A DNA stretch of 12,813 nt. Origin: Pirellulales bacterium (GTDB lineage Bacteria; Planctomycetota; Planctomycetia; Pirellulales; JAICIG01). Shown piece after piece: positions 7,119-12,813 of the stretch. A model generated the notes under the pieces. The model did no database searches and was not told the DNA's origin. It worked only from the letters and a program-made list of their open reading frames with translations. The position numbers were made by a program, and so were the translations under genes. The stretch is from positions 1-12,813 of the forward strand of contig JAICIG010000223.1 in the NCBI GenBank assembly GCA_025924495.1. The letters run 5' to 3'. Numbering within the stretch: the first letter of the stretch is position 1; each line of letters begins with the position of its first letter.

Positions 7119-8798
7119 CTAGTAATAGATTTCGATGCTCTTAAGGCAGTTGCCGCCAGCGACTTGGGCGGCGTAAAGACATCGCTCGGCGCGCTGTGCC
7201 AACCCCTGCGGCGCGAAGTTCCTGGCCGGCTGGCTTACCGTGCATGCGGCGACGCTAATGGTGGCCGCGAATTCGGAAAGATGATCGGCGCAGTCCCGCA
7301 TCTGACGCAATAACTCATTGCCTAATTCAACGGCAGCTCGGCGGTCGCAATCGGGCAGAATCAAGGCCAGCCGGCCCTCGCGGAGCTGCATCCAGCTGGC
7401 CCCCGGATGATCCAAGGATCGACAGGCCTGTTCCAGATGTTGCCACGCATCGTTCGCGCCTGTCATGCCGAGTTCGAACACTAATTCTCCGTACCGATCC
7501 AGTTCAATCAATAAGAGACTCAAGTCGCAACGCTCGCGTCGGCAGATCGTGGCGGCTGCAGCCAGGCGCCCTAACAGGCCTGGATCGATCTCGACAGAAC
7601 TTTCCCGATCGGCGACGGCCGATTTGGCACGAGCAGGTTCAGCAGGACGGCGCTGTGGCGCGGCCGAATTCAGGACTGAACGGTCTGCGGCTTCCATCGC
7701 TTCGGCAGGGGCGAGCGAGGCCGCGCTGGCCACCTCCGCCAACCGGCGTCGATTTGCAGAAAACCCGTGGGCGGCGGCCGAAAGGCTCTTGACCTCTTCG
7801 CTCAGCATCAAGCTTTCCAGCCGTGCGGCCAGAGTCTCGCTGCGCGCGGACAGCATGTCGCCCGCCGCATCGGCGGCCGCGAGCGACAGCCGCTGGTAAG
7901 CTCTGGCGAGGATTTCCGAGTAAATCAATCCGCCGGGCAACTCAAGCGACAGCACGTCGGCCAGTTGGCCTACCGTTTCTTCCAATCCTGCGGCTAACGC
8001 CGAAAGCTGCGATTCAGAAAGCTTGTGATGCCGTTGGCCGATCGCCAGGATCTCCGGCAAGACGTCCGTCTGCTCATCGGCCAGTAGCTGTGCCAGCAGT
8101 TCGGCCAAATACAGAATCTGCGGAATTGCTTTGGAGTTAGGCGGAAGAACTTCAACCTCCGCCAGCGTGTCAGGGCTGGAAACGGCTTCGATCAGCTGCG
8201 CGGGCAAGCCCCATTGAGTCAACACGCCCGCGGTGAGCTGGACATGATCGAAGCCCATGCTGCGCCGTTCGAGGGCTCGCAGGGCGCCGCTGCCGCCCGA
8301 GGCCTTGCGGAGAAACTCGATATAGGGACGCCCGAGCCCCTGAACCAGCACCAGACGACCGAGATCTTTCAGCAGCGCGGCGATGAACACCTCGTCGCCG
8401 GGCAGTTTCCAGATTCGCTCGCTGATCTCGCGGGCGGCCACGGCGCGCGTCAGCGTATGCTTCCAGTATTGGTTGAGGACGTCTCCCGCGAGGTCCGTGA
8501 AGAGCGGATCGGGCAGGCTAAAACCCAGCACGAGCAATTTAAGCGGCTTAGCGCCCAATAGAGCGATTGCCTGGTTCAGGTCCGAGACGCGTCGGCTCAA
8601 TCCGAACAGCGAGCTATTGACGACTCTCAACACCTTGGCGGTCAAGGCGGGATCGCGCTCAATGCAGGCTTTCAGCTGCGCCGCATCGACCTGGGGATTG
8701 TTAGTTAGCTCCAGCACTTGAATCGCCACCCCCGGCAAGCTGTAAAGCTGGCAAGATTGCTGGAGAAGCTGTTCAAGCGTGTCGGGCGCGTCCGCCAT
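7119..8798 (-). CDS. HDOD-domain regulator with degenerate C-terminal GGDEF-like domain
   Basis: 559-residue cytoplasmic signalling protein. The ATG at 8798 is chosen because GGATGGA lies five bases upstream (8804-8810) and the HDOD fold starts within about 10 residues (LEQLLQQSCQLYSLPGVA). The frame is open 89 codons further up, but that part reads as non-coding. The HDOD domain spans about 8-210: IERDPALTAKVLRVVNSSLF (47-66), NQAIALLGAKPLKLLVLG (75-92), the HD-box equivalent ALLKDLGRLVLV (141-152, Lys replacing the His) and MGFDHVQLTAGVLTQWGLP (181-199). Residues 220-340 are helical, then an Ala/Arg/Pro-rich linker (about 365-400). Residues 405-559 match the GGDEF fold: CDLSLLLIELDRYGELV (424-440) and ALILPDCDRRAAVELGNELL (478-497), ending with AERCLYAAQVAGGNCL. 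The signature loop reads LREGRLA (472-478) instead of RYGGDEF. The domain is therefore expected not to make cyclic di-GMP. Known HDOD proteins act as non-enzymatic signalling scaffolds; the pathway here is unknown. Confidence 0.88.
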   Translation of the reverse strand: MADAPDTLEQLLQQSCQLYSLPGVAIQVLELTNNPQVDAAQLKACIERDPALTAKVLRVVNSSLFGLSRRVSDLNQAIALLGAKPLKLLVLGFSLPDPLFTDLAGDVLNQYWKHTLTRAVAAREISERIWKLPGDEVFIAALLKDLGRLVLVQGLGRPYIEFLRKASGGSGALRALERRSMGFDHVQLTAGVLTQWGLPAQLIEAVSSPDTLAEVEVLPPNSKAIPQILYLAELLAQLLADEQTDVLPEILAIGQRHHKLSESQLSALAAGLEETVGQLADVLSLELPGGLIYSEILARAYQRLSLAAADAAGDMLSARSETLAARLESLMLSEEVKSLSAAAHGFSANRRRLAEVASAASLAPAEAMEAADRSVLNSAAPQRRPAEPARAKSAVADRESSVEIDPGLLGRLAAAATICRRERCDLSLLLIELDRYGELVFELGMTGANDAWQHLEQACRSLDHPGASWMQLREGRLALILPDCDRRAAVELGNELLRQMRDCADHLSEFAATISVAACTVSQPARNFAPQGLAQRAERCLYAAQVAGGNCLKSIEIYY

Positions 8799-9124
8799 GA
8801 TTATCCATCCAAAGCATTCGCATGCACGCCCGCGGTCTGTGAGTTGGGCGGCGTGGCTCGTTTCGGTTCGCCAGATCTTCGTGAGGGCGAGCGCTCGAGC
8901 GGCGCCAGCTCGGCAATGGCCCATTGCCGCCTGGGCGAGATTGATATTGCGCCCCTTTAAACCTAACCCACGATTCCGCGGCAGGCGGGCGGCAGAGGGG
9001 CTTAGGCGGCAAAAAAACGTCGAATCGTTACCAAATGCGCCAACGGCACGGATGGCCTGCGCCAACCACGCCGGTGGCGCCGACTAAGACGATGAAACCC
9101 TAAATCCGAAGCCTGAAGCGACGA
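8799..9124. other. Intergenic region upstream of the HDOD gene
   Basis: 326 bases between the stop of the 95-residue gene and the HDOD start, both on the - strand. Apart from the HDOD ribosome binding site (GGATGGA, 8804-8810), nothing specific was found. Open frames cross it on both strands, but their translations are Arg/Ala-rich with no domain, as expected for high-G+C non-coding DNA. A promoter for the HDOD gene is expected here, but no convincing -35/-10 pair was seen. Confidence 0.5.
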
Positions 9125-9412
9125 TCAATCGCTGAACGGATGATCCAGGTCGAATCTTGGCGCGATTGGGCCTGATGGCCCCGTGGCGGCTTCGCAAGGC
9201 AACCGCCGAGCGCCGAGCGGTCGGCCGGCCGCCTCGTGTTCCACAAATGAAAGCGAGTCGTCCAGGGCCGCTTGCAGTCGGTGCAAATTCAGCAAGCGGA
9301 GGATATAGGGGTCGGCCCAGGGCAGTAGATCGCGCGGGGGAGCGTCGTCCGGCCCCCCTTGGCTCGAAGCGGGAATCTCCACCACAGTGCAGCGTGCTTT
9401 TCTCGAAGCCAT
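9125..9412 (-). CDS. Small hypothetical protein, 95 aa
   Basis: Not recognised. It reads from ATG 9412 to TGA 9125. The start is supported by the best ribosome binding site in the window, AGGTGA (- strand, 9423-9418) five bases before the ATG, with AAGGA just upstream of it. The frame is open 12 codons further up, but that start has no comparable site. The protein begins with a basic tip (MASRKARCTVVEIP), then a short linker and a helical core, RDLLPWADPYILRLLNLHRL and AALDDSLSFVEHEAA (about 27-62). It ends in a Gly/Pro/Ala-rich tail finishing with DLDHPFSD. There is no signal peptide, membrane helix or Cys cluster. DLLPWADPYI looks like a conserved core and I have a loose memory of similar small planctomycete proteins, but no function follows. 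It lies downstream of the disrupted S41 protease gene, with a structured 360-base spacer between them. Confidence 0.65.
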   Translation of the reverse strand: MASRKARCTVVEIPASSQGGPDDAPPRDLLPWADPYILRLLNLHRLQAALDDSLSFVEHEAAGRPLGARRLPCEAATGPSGPIAPRFDLDHPFSD

Positions 9413-9578
9413 TCTTCTCACCTTTCCTTCCACTGCGACATCTCCCAACGCTGGAAGGTTCGCTTAGAGCTGCCAGATATTCTGTGTTTCAGGCATCGTC
9501 CTTGAGTTGTCGCTCATTGCGGCAACCGATGTCATGGCACAGGGCAGGAGCAATTACAAGGCCAAATGGTGCACAAAG

Positions 9579-9619
9579 CACAGCGAGGCTCCCCCGAGTC
9601 GCGTCCATGTCTCGCTGTG
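9579..9619. repeat. Perfect 9-base inverted repeat overlapping the next palindrome
   Basis: CACAGCGAG (9579-9587) and CTCGCTGTG (9611-9619) are exact reverse complements with a 23-base loop. The right arm shares bases 9615-9619 with the hairpin at 9615-9636, so the two structures exclude each other on either strand. Confidence 0.6.
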
Positions 9620-9636
9620 ACAATGGGTTATCACAG
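9615..9636 (-). repeat. 22-base palindrome able to form a 9-base-pair hairpin
   Basis: On the - strand the arms are CTGTGATAA and TTGTCACAG around the loop CCCA. In RNA all nine pairs form, one as G-U; on the + strand the same position is a C-A mismatch. It could be a - strand RNA hairpin or an operator for a dimeric regulator. TGTGA...TCACA is reminiscent of CRP sites, but the spacer is 10 bases rather than 6. Confidence 0.55.
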
Positions 9637-9702
9637 TCGCAGAGTCGAGCGGCGGAACTTTGCAAGCAAGAAGTTGATGGTCGCCGAAAGACCTGATTTG
9701 CA

Positions 9703-9727
9703 AAATCGTTCAGTCTCTGAGCGATTT
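9703..9727. terminator. 11-base inverted repeat downstream of the S41 gene
   Basis: AAATCGTTCAG (9703-9713) and CTGAGCGATTT (9717-9727) pair over 11 positions around a 3-base loop. The pairing is complete with one G-U in + strand RNA and has one C-A mismatch in - strand RNA, where the stem runs into a short T-stretch (GATTTTG). It lies about 45 bases past the S41 stop. With the neighbouring hairpin it is a plausible tandem terminator. Confidence 0.42.
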
Positions 9728-9735
9728 CGCGCAGC

Positions 9736-9751
9736 AAGCCGCAAGCGGCTT
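9736..9751 (-). terminator. Compact hairpin 21 bases after the S41 stop
   Basis: On the - strand it reads AAGCCG-CTTG-CGGCTT: six base pairs around a CTTG tetraloop closed by G-C, a loop known to be extra stable in RNA. It sits just after the TAG of the S41 frame. The following bases (GCTGCG) are not T-rich, so it is a possible but not classical terminator. Confidence 0.42.
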
Positions 9752-9772
9752 AGGCAAAACTGCGCTGATGTC

Positions 9773-11122
9773 CTAGGTTGCCGGGCCGGCGGCGACTTGA
9801 GCGTCTCCGAACTTCGTTTTGAGATATTCGACCGCGCGGTCAAGCTGGGGGTCGAATGGGGAAGCAGCTTCAGTCTCGTCATCGCCAGCCGCATTATTCG
9901 TGTGTCGGGGGCGGATGATGTCGCGCTCGTGCCGTTCTTCGACGAGCCGCCTCAACTGATCTTCCGACAGTTTCACCTCGAAGTCGGCATCGGGGCGCAC
10001 GCCCCAATCATCGGTTTCTTTGGCGTCGCGCCCGCGATGGATGTTTTTTTCGCTCGGACGCCAATAAGTCGCCACCGTCAGCTTTAAAGCGCTCTTGCCG
10101 CTTTCCAGGGGAATGACGTTCTGAACGGTCCCCTTGCCCCAAGTGCGATCGCCGACCACGATTGCTCGATGGTGATCTTGCAAGCAGGCGGACACAATTT
10201 CGCTCGCGCTGGCCGTTAAGTGATTGACCAACACCGCCATGGGCCACTTTGTATAGCGGGCTTTGCCGGTGGCGCGATAGTCATCGACGATCCGCTGTTT
10301 ATCGCGGCCGCGCGTCGAGACGATTTCCCCTTAGGAAATGAAGAAGTCACAGGTGGAAACTGCCGTTTTCAAGAAGCCACCTGCATTGCCGCGCAAGTCG
10401 AGGATCAAAGCTTTAATGTCGAGCTTCTCCAACTGTTGGAGCGCCTGTTCGAGTTCGTTGACGGTCTGATCGCCAAAGGTCGTAACTCGCAAGTAACCGA
10501 TTTGAGGGTTCGATTGCAGCACATACTGCCAATGACCTGCGGCGTCGTGCGTATCGCCTAGTACGCTCGGTACGTTGATCACGGCCCGTTTCAGTTCGAC
10601 GTCGATTGGCTCTTGCTCGCCTTCATGCAACACGGTTAGCCGCACAGGCTCTCCTGGTTCCCCCCGCAATAATTGCAGAGCTTCGTCCGTATTGATTCCT
10701 TCGGTGCTTTCGCCGTCGATTTTCAGAATGCTATCGCCGGCTAAAATGCCTGCCTCGAAGGCGGGGGTGCCGACCATCGGGCTCAAGACGGTCAGCCGCT
10801 TCGTTTTGTCATCCATGGCCACTTGGATGCCGATGCCGCCGAATTTCTGATCCAAGTGCTGGCGAAATTCGGTCGCCTGCTGCGGCGGTTCGTAAACCGA
10901 ATAGGGGTCGTTTAACTGGCTGACAATGCCGTTGAGCGCTCCCTCAAACAACTGCCGATCATTGACCTCCTCAATATAGTTGCGGTCAATTTGCTCCATG
11001 ACTCGTACGATCGTGTCGGTCATGCGGCCATATCGGCTGCGGTAGGAGCTGTCCGCCTTCTGATAGCAGACCAATGACACCACGATAATAGATGCCAGCA
11101 GATAAACGTTGCGTCGTGGCAC
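9773..11122 (-). pseudogene. S41 C-terminal processing protease (CtpA/Tsp-like) interrupted by an in-frame TAA
   Basis: Periplasmic PDZ-protease of the S41 family, which trims or degrades exported proteins at their C-termini. Translation starts at a GTG (11120-11122) and runs MPRRNVYLLASIIVVSLVCY, a membrane anchor or signal. An S41 N-terminal helical region follows (about 30-90, with NDPYSVYEPP), then a PDZ domain (about 95-180, GGIGIQV, AGILAGDSILKIDG), then the protease core (LILDLRGNAGGFLKTAV, 239-255). Codon 264 is TAA (10331-10333). The same frame then continues without shift as GEIVSTRGRDKQRIVDDY... into VNHLTASASEI and GDRTWGKGTVQ, and ends at TAG 9773-9775. In read-through numbering the catalytic Ser is 305 and the general-base Lys 330, 25 residues apart as in E. 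coli Tsp (S430/K455). The short product (263 residues) would keep the PDZ domain but lack the catalytic pair. No other lesion was seen in 449 codons. The family is certain. Whether the gene is truly dead is open (see findings). Confidence 0.88.
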
Positions 11123-11303
11123 GAAGCACCAGAGATGCGAGGTTGGAGGACTTTCACGGCCCTTAAGGCGCCATTTTAGCCGAACGCAGACAGGGGGGCC
11201 AGGAAGCCGTGGCGAACGCGGAATTCGGAAGCCGAGGGAGTAGCCCTGCGACCAGATTCCTAGCTACCCATCTCCATTCCGCATTCCTCAGGCCGCTTTT
11301 CTT
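11123..11303. other. Intergenic region upstream of the S41 gene
   Basis: 181 bases between two - strand genes, expected to hold the promoter of the S41 gene. On the - strand TAAAAT (in GGCTAAAATGG, about 55 bases before the GTG) resembles a -10 box, but no matching -35 was found. The ORF crossing part of it (11260-11460, - strand) has no domain and is not called. Confidence 0.35.
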
Positions 11304-12530
11304 TTAAAGCCCGAGAAAGGGCACGGGGACCAGAAAGGCGTGCTGTTCGAACAAACTGGCGGCGCCGTGCCAACTGGTGAATTGCGTGAAGAAGATGATC
11401 AATACGTAAATCGCCGCGACGGGCAACATGCCAAACCTGGCGAACTGCCGCAAGAACCAATTGCGGTTTCGCTCACGATGAGACGCATAACCGCAAGTCC
11501 AGCCGGTCAGCAACCGAGTGGGATAGATGAATACGACGAACACCAGGCTCGGCAGCCAGGCCGCCTCGCGGGGAATGATTTCGATCTTCAGCAGATACAG
11601 CGGCAGGGCGAACAACAGCGTAATCAACAGCGCCAACAAGAATGCGATCGGTGCGCGGCGGAACCATTGGCGGACGGGTTGGACCTCGAACATTGCGCCA
11701 AACCGGTTCGCGGCGGCAAACCGGGTCTGCAAAAAGGGCAGATAAAGGAGCACGACGATGAGAGTCAAGGCGCCGAGAAAGCCGATGGCTGGAAACCGCT
11801 GGCCCGCCGCCAACATCGAGATCGGCAGGAACAGCCAAATCAGTCCGCCGGCGAAACCTCGCAGACCGAGCCAGAAATAATACGGCAGGCGAAGACTGAC
11901 TAAGAAATCGTAAACGGCGTCGCGCGCTCGTGAGTAAGCGCCTGGGCGGCGCAGTTCCTTGAGCAACCTGATTGGCCGAGGCCAGAGAAAATGACGCAGT
12001 TTTCCCCCGCGCCAGCAAGCGCCGATGATGTGCAGCACGACCAGCACCGTCAGCGCCGTCAATGCCAGCGACCAGCCGCGATCGGCTCGGCTGCCGGGCT
12101 CGATCAGCCGTGCGCTGGCGGCCATCATCGACGTGAATCGCAGCGGCAGCAGCATCAGCCAAACGCCGCAGAGCACGCTGCCCAACCGCGCGGCCTTGCG
12201 CACCCCCACGAACCCGTCGCGCAAACGGCCGCTGCGCGCCACGCGACCGCTCGCTTCGAGCAGGTATCCCAAGCTGAGCATTTGCAGCAGCGGATATGTC
12301 GCTAGAAACGACAGTCCGAAAATCAATGCTGTCGCGCCGAACAGCCATTCCGCCGCGGAGCGAATGCCATCCCAGATCCGACGCGGCCAGCGGCGTTCGT
12401 CAAGGATGGACGGCTCCGCCAAAACCAGTGCCGGGGCATGATCGGAAGCCGCCGGCGGCGCCGCTGCCTGAGCATCGACAATCTGAGCGTCGACAATTTC
12501 CGCGACAATGGCAGGCTGGACAAATTGCAT
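11304..12530 (-). CDS. Polytopic membrane protein, DUF4013-like, about 408 aa
   Basis: Uncharacterised inner-membrane protein. Counting from the in-frame GTG at 12545 (413 residues), a hydrophilic N-terminus of about 60 residues precedes about eight hydrophobic segments: 66-90, 122-141, 159-176, 227-248, 252-271, 299-320, 329-346 and 372-389. The stretch QMLSLGYLLEASGRVARSGR (88-107), followed by RDGFVGVRKAARLG, resembles the start of DUF4013 proteins, which have a GYLL...R motif on a cytoplasmic loop. I hold that assignment at moderate confidence. Long basic loops (180-212 and 355-370) are probably cytoplasmic. ATG at 12530 is preferred over GTG at 12545, five codons upstream; neither has a clear ribosome binding site. 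It ends at TAA 11304-11306, 181 bases before the S41 gene on the same strand. No catalytic motif was seen, and function cannot be named. Confidence 0.8.
   Translation of the reverse strand: MQFVQPAIVAEIVDAQIVDAQAAAPPAASDHAPALVLAEPSILDERRWPRRIWDGIRSAAEWLFGATALIFGLSFLATYPLLQMLSLGYLLEASGRVARSGRLRDGFVGVRKAARLGSVLCGVWLMLLPLRFTSMMAASARLIEPGSRADRGWSLALTALTVLVVLHIIGACWRGGKLRHFLWPRPIRLLKELRRPGAYSRARDAVYDFLVSLRLPYYFWLGLRGFAGGLIWLFLPISMLAAGQRFPAIGFLGALTLIVVLLYLPFLQTRFAAANRFGAMFEVQPVRQWFRRAPIAFLLALLITLLFALPLYLLKIEIIPREAAWLPSLVFVVFIYPTRLLTGWTCGYASHRERNRNWFLRQFARFGMLPVAAIYVLIIFFTQFTSWHGAASLFEQHAFLVPVPFLGL
12469..12498. repeat. 15-base tandem duplication coding IVDAQ-IVDAQ
   Basis: TGAGCATCGACAATC (12469-12483) and TGAGCGTCGACAATT (12484-12498) match at 13 of 15 positions and encode the pair IVDAQ IVDAQ near the N-terminus of the membrane protein. 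It is an in-frame duplication in a probably disordered tail. Confidence 0.7.
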
Positions 12531-12545
12531 CGAAAGCTGAGACAC

Positions 12546-12813
12546 GCCGTCAAGCTGTTACAAAATGGTCAATGGTTTAAAATAATCGGCTGATTCCGCA
12601 TCCGGAACGCTGCAACCGTCCAAACGATTTTTCGTCCTCAAGGGGCGAAATCTTGCCGAACTTGCCAAGAGCCGGCTGGAGGGGACGAATTTACCCTGGA
12701 TGGTCTACCTCGGAATTTCGCCGCCGGTGTCGGATTTTTTTGATCGCTGAGGAACAAGGGCAAGATTTTGAAGCCGTTCGGGCTTTGCCGGGGTAATACC
12801 GCTGTCGCGGCAA
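12546..12813. other. Right-end intergenic stretch, no gene supported
   Basis: 268 bases to the window edge. One - strand frame is open from the edge to about 12638, but its translation (Pro/Ser/Arg-rich, no start, no domain) does not look coding. The 10-base inverted repeat AAATCTTGCC (12648-12657) / GGCAAGATTT (12759-12768) spans a 101-base interval. The promoter of the membrane protein gene should lie here; ATTATTTTAAAC around 12575-12586 (- strand) is the most A/T-rich candidate. Confidence 0.45.

Larger units (their letters stand above)
9413..9772. other. Structured intergenic spacer, no protein gene
   Basis: 360 bases between the end of the S41 reading frame and the small gene, both on the - strand. 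Open frames exist on both strands (9489-9737 on -, 9566-10087 on +), but their translations show no domain and no credible ribosome binding site. The spacer holds four inverted repeats in about 175 bases (9579-9751): 9736-9751, 9703-9727, 9615-9636 and the pair 9579-9587 / 9611-9619. The first two follow the S41 stop by about 20 and 45 bases and suit termination. The last two share bases and lie about 170-220 bases upstream of the small gene's start, so they may sit in its leader or promoter region. Confidence 0.6.

Noticed and set aside
8799..9065. 89-codon N-terminal extension of the HDOD gene
   Set aside because: The added sequence has no recognisable fold. The ATG at 8798 has a ribosome binding site and the HDOD domain starts right after it.
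9616..9635. CRP-type operator TGTGA...TCACA
   Set aside because: The half-sites are 10 bases apart instead of 6, so it does not fit the CRP consensus.
9489..9737. 82-codon - strand open frame in the spacer
   Set aside because: It starts at a TTG inside a hairpin, has no ribosome binding site, and its composition is unremarkable.
9566..10087. 173-codon + strand open frame opposite the S41 3' half
   Set aside because: It is antisense to a region encoding unmistakable S41 catalytic motifs and has no credible domain of its own.
10331..10333. Alternative genetic code or selenocysteine at the internal stop
   Set aside because: The codon is TAA, not TGA, and several neighbouring genes terminate normally with TAA.
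10240..10335. Internal restart after the TAA as a split two-gene protease
   Set aside because: AAGGGGA overlaps the stop and looks like a ribosome binding site, but no ATG, GTG or TTG follows at a usable distance in frame. The first in-frame ATG (10240) lies only 10 residues before the catalytic Ser and has no site of its own.
11473..12348. 291-codon open frame on the - strand overlapping the membrane protein gene in another frame
   Set aside because: It is Arg/Ala-rich with no hydrophobic segments or motifs. The overlapping frame has a clear multi-helix membrane pattern.
12638..12813. Partial gene entering from the right edge on the - strand
   Set aside because: The frame is open for about 58 codons, but the translation is Pro/Ser/Arg-rich with no motif, so coding status is not supported.

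Overview
The window looks like a moderately high-G+C bacterial chromosome, most probably a planctomycete of the Pirellulales type. This is an inference from protein style, not a search result. The hints are a cytoplasmic zinc-ribbon protein with a Gly/Pro/Tyr/Gln-rich linker and one C-terminal membrane helix, a large DUF4013-like membrane protein, an HDOD protein fused to a decayed GGDEF domain, poor Shine-Dalgarno sequences in front of most genes, and several lineage-style conserved hypotheticals. No tRNA, rRNA, CRISPR array, insertion sequence or phage gene was seen.

Layout, left to right. (1) The 3' end of a response-regulator receiver domain, + strand, cut by the window edge. (2) A secreted or lipid-anchored hypothetical protein, + strand, 494-1657. 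(3) Convergent to it, a four-S1-domain protein collinear with domains 1-4 of ribosomal protein S1, - strand, 1701-3131. (4) Divergent from that, a closely spaced + strand run: a conserved hypothetical (3255-3842), a double zinc-ribbon membrane protein (3852-4853) and an EamA/DMT-type transporter (4910-5812). (5) From there to the right end everything is on the - strand: an M50 site-2-type metalloprotease (5874-7064), an HDOD plus GGDEF-like regulator (7119-8798), a 95-residue small protein with the clearest ribosome binding site in the window (9125-9412), an S41 C-terminal processing protease broken by one in-frame TAA (9773-11122), and a polytopic membrane protein (11304-12530). The last 270 bases hold no convincing gene.

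The two most notable things are the following. First, the S41 protease reading frame is fully conserved on both sides of a single in-frame TAA at 10331-10333. The stop leaves the PDZ domain upstream and removes the catalytic Ser/Lys pair, so it is a very recent nonsense mutation, a readthrough case or a base-call error. Second, the 360-base spacer downstream of that gene, which is also upstream of the small protein gene, is unusually rich in inverted repeats. Two of them share bases and cannot form at the same time. No complete new defence or mobile system is visible. The rest is core physiology: translation, membrane proteolysis, transport and signalling.
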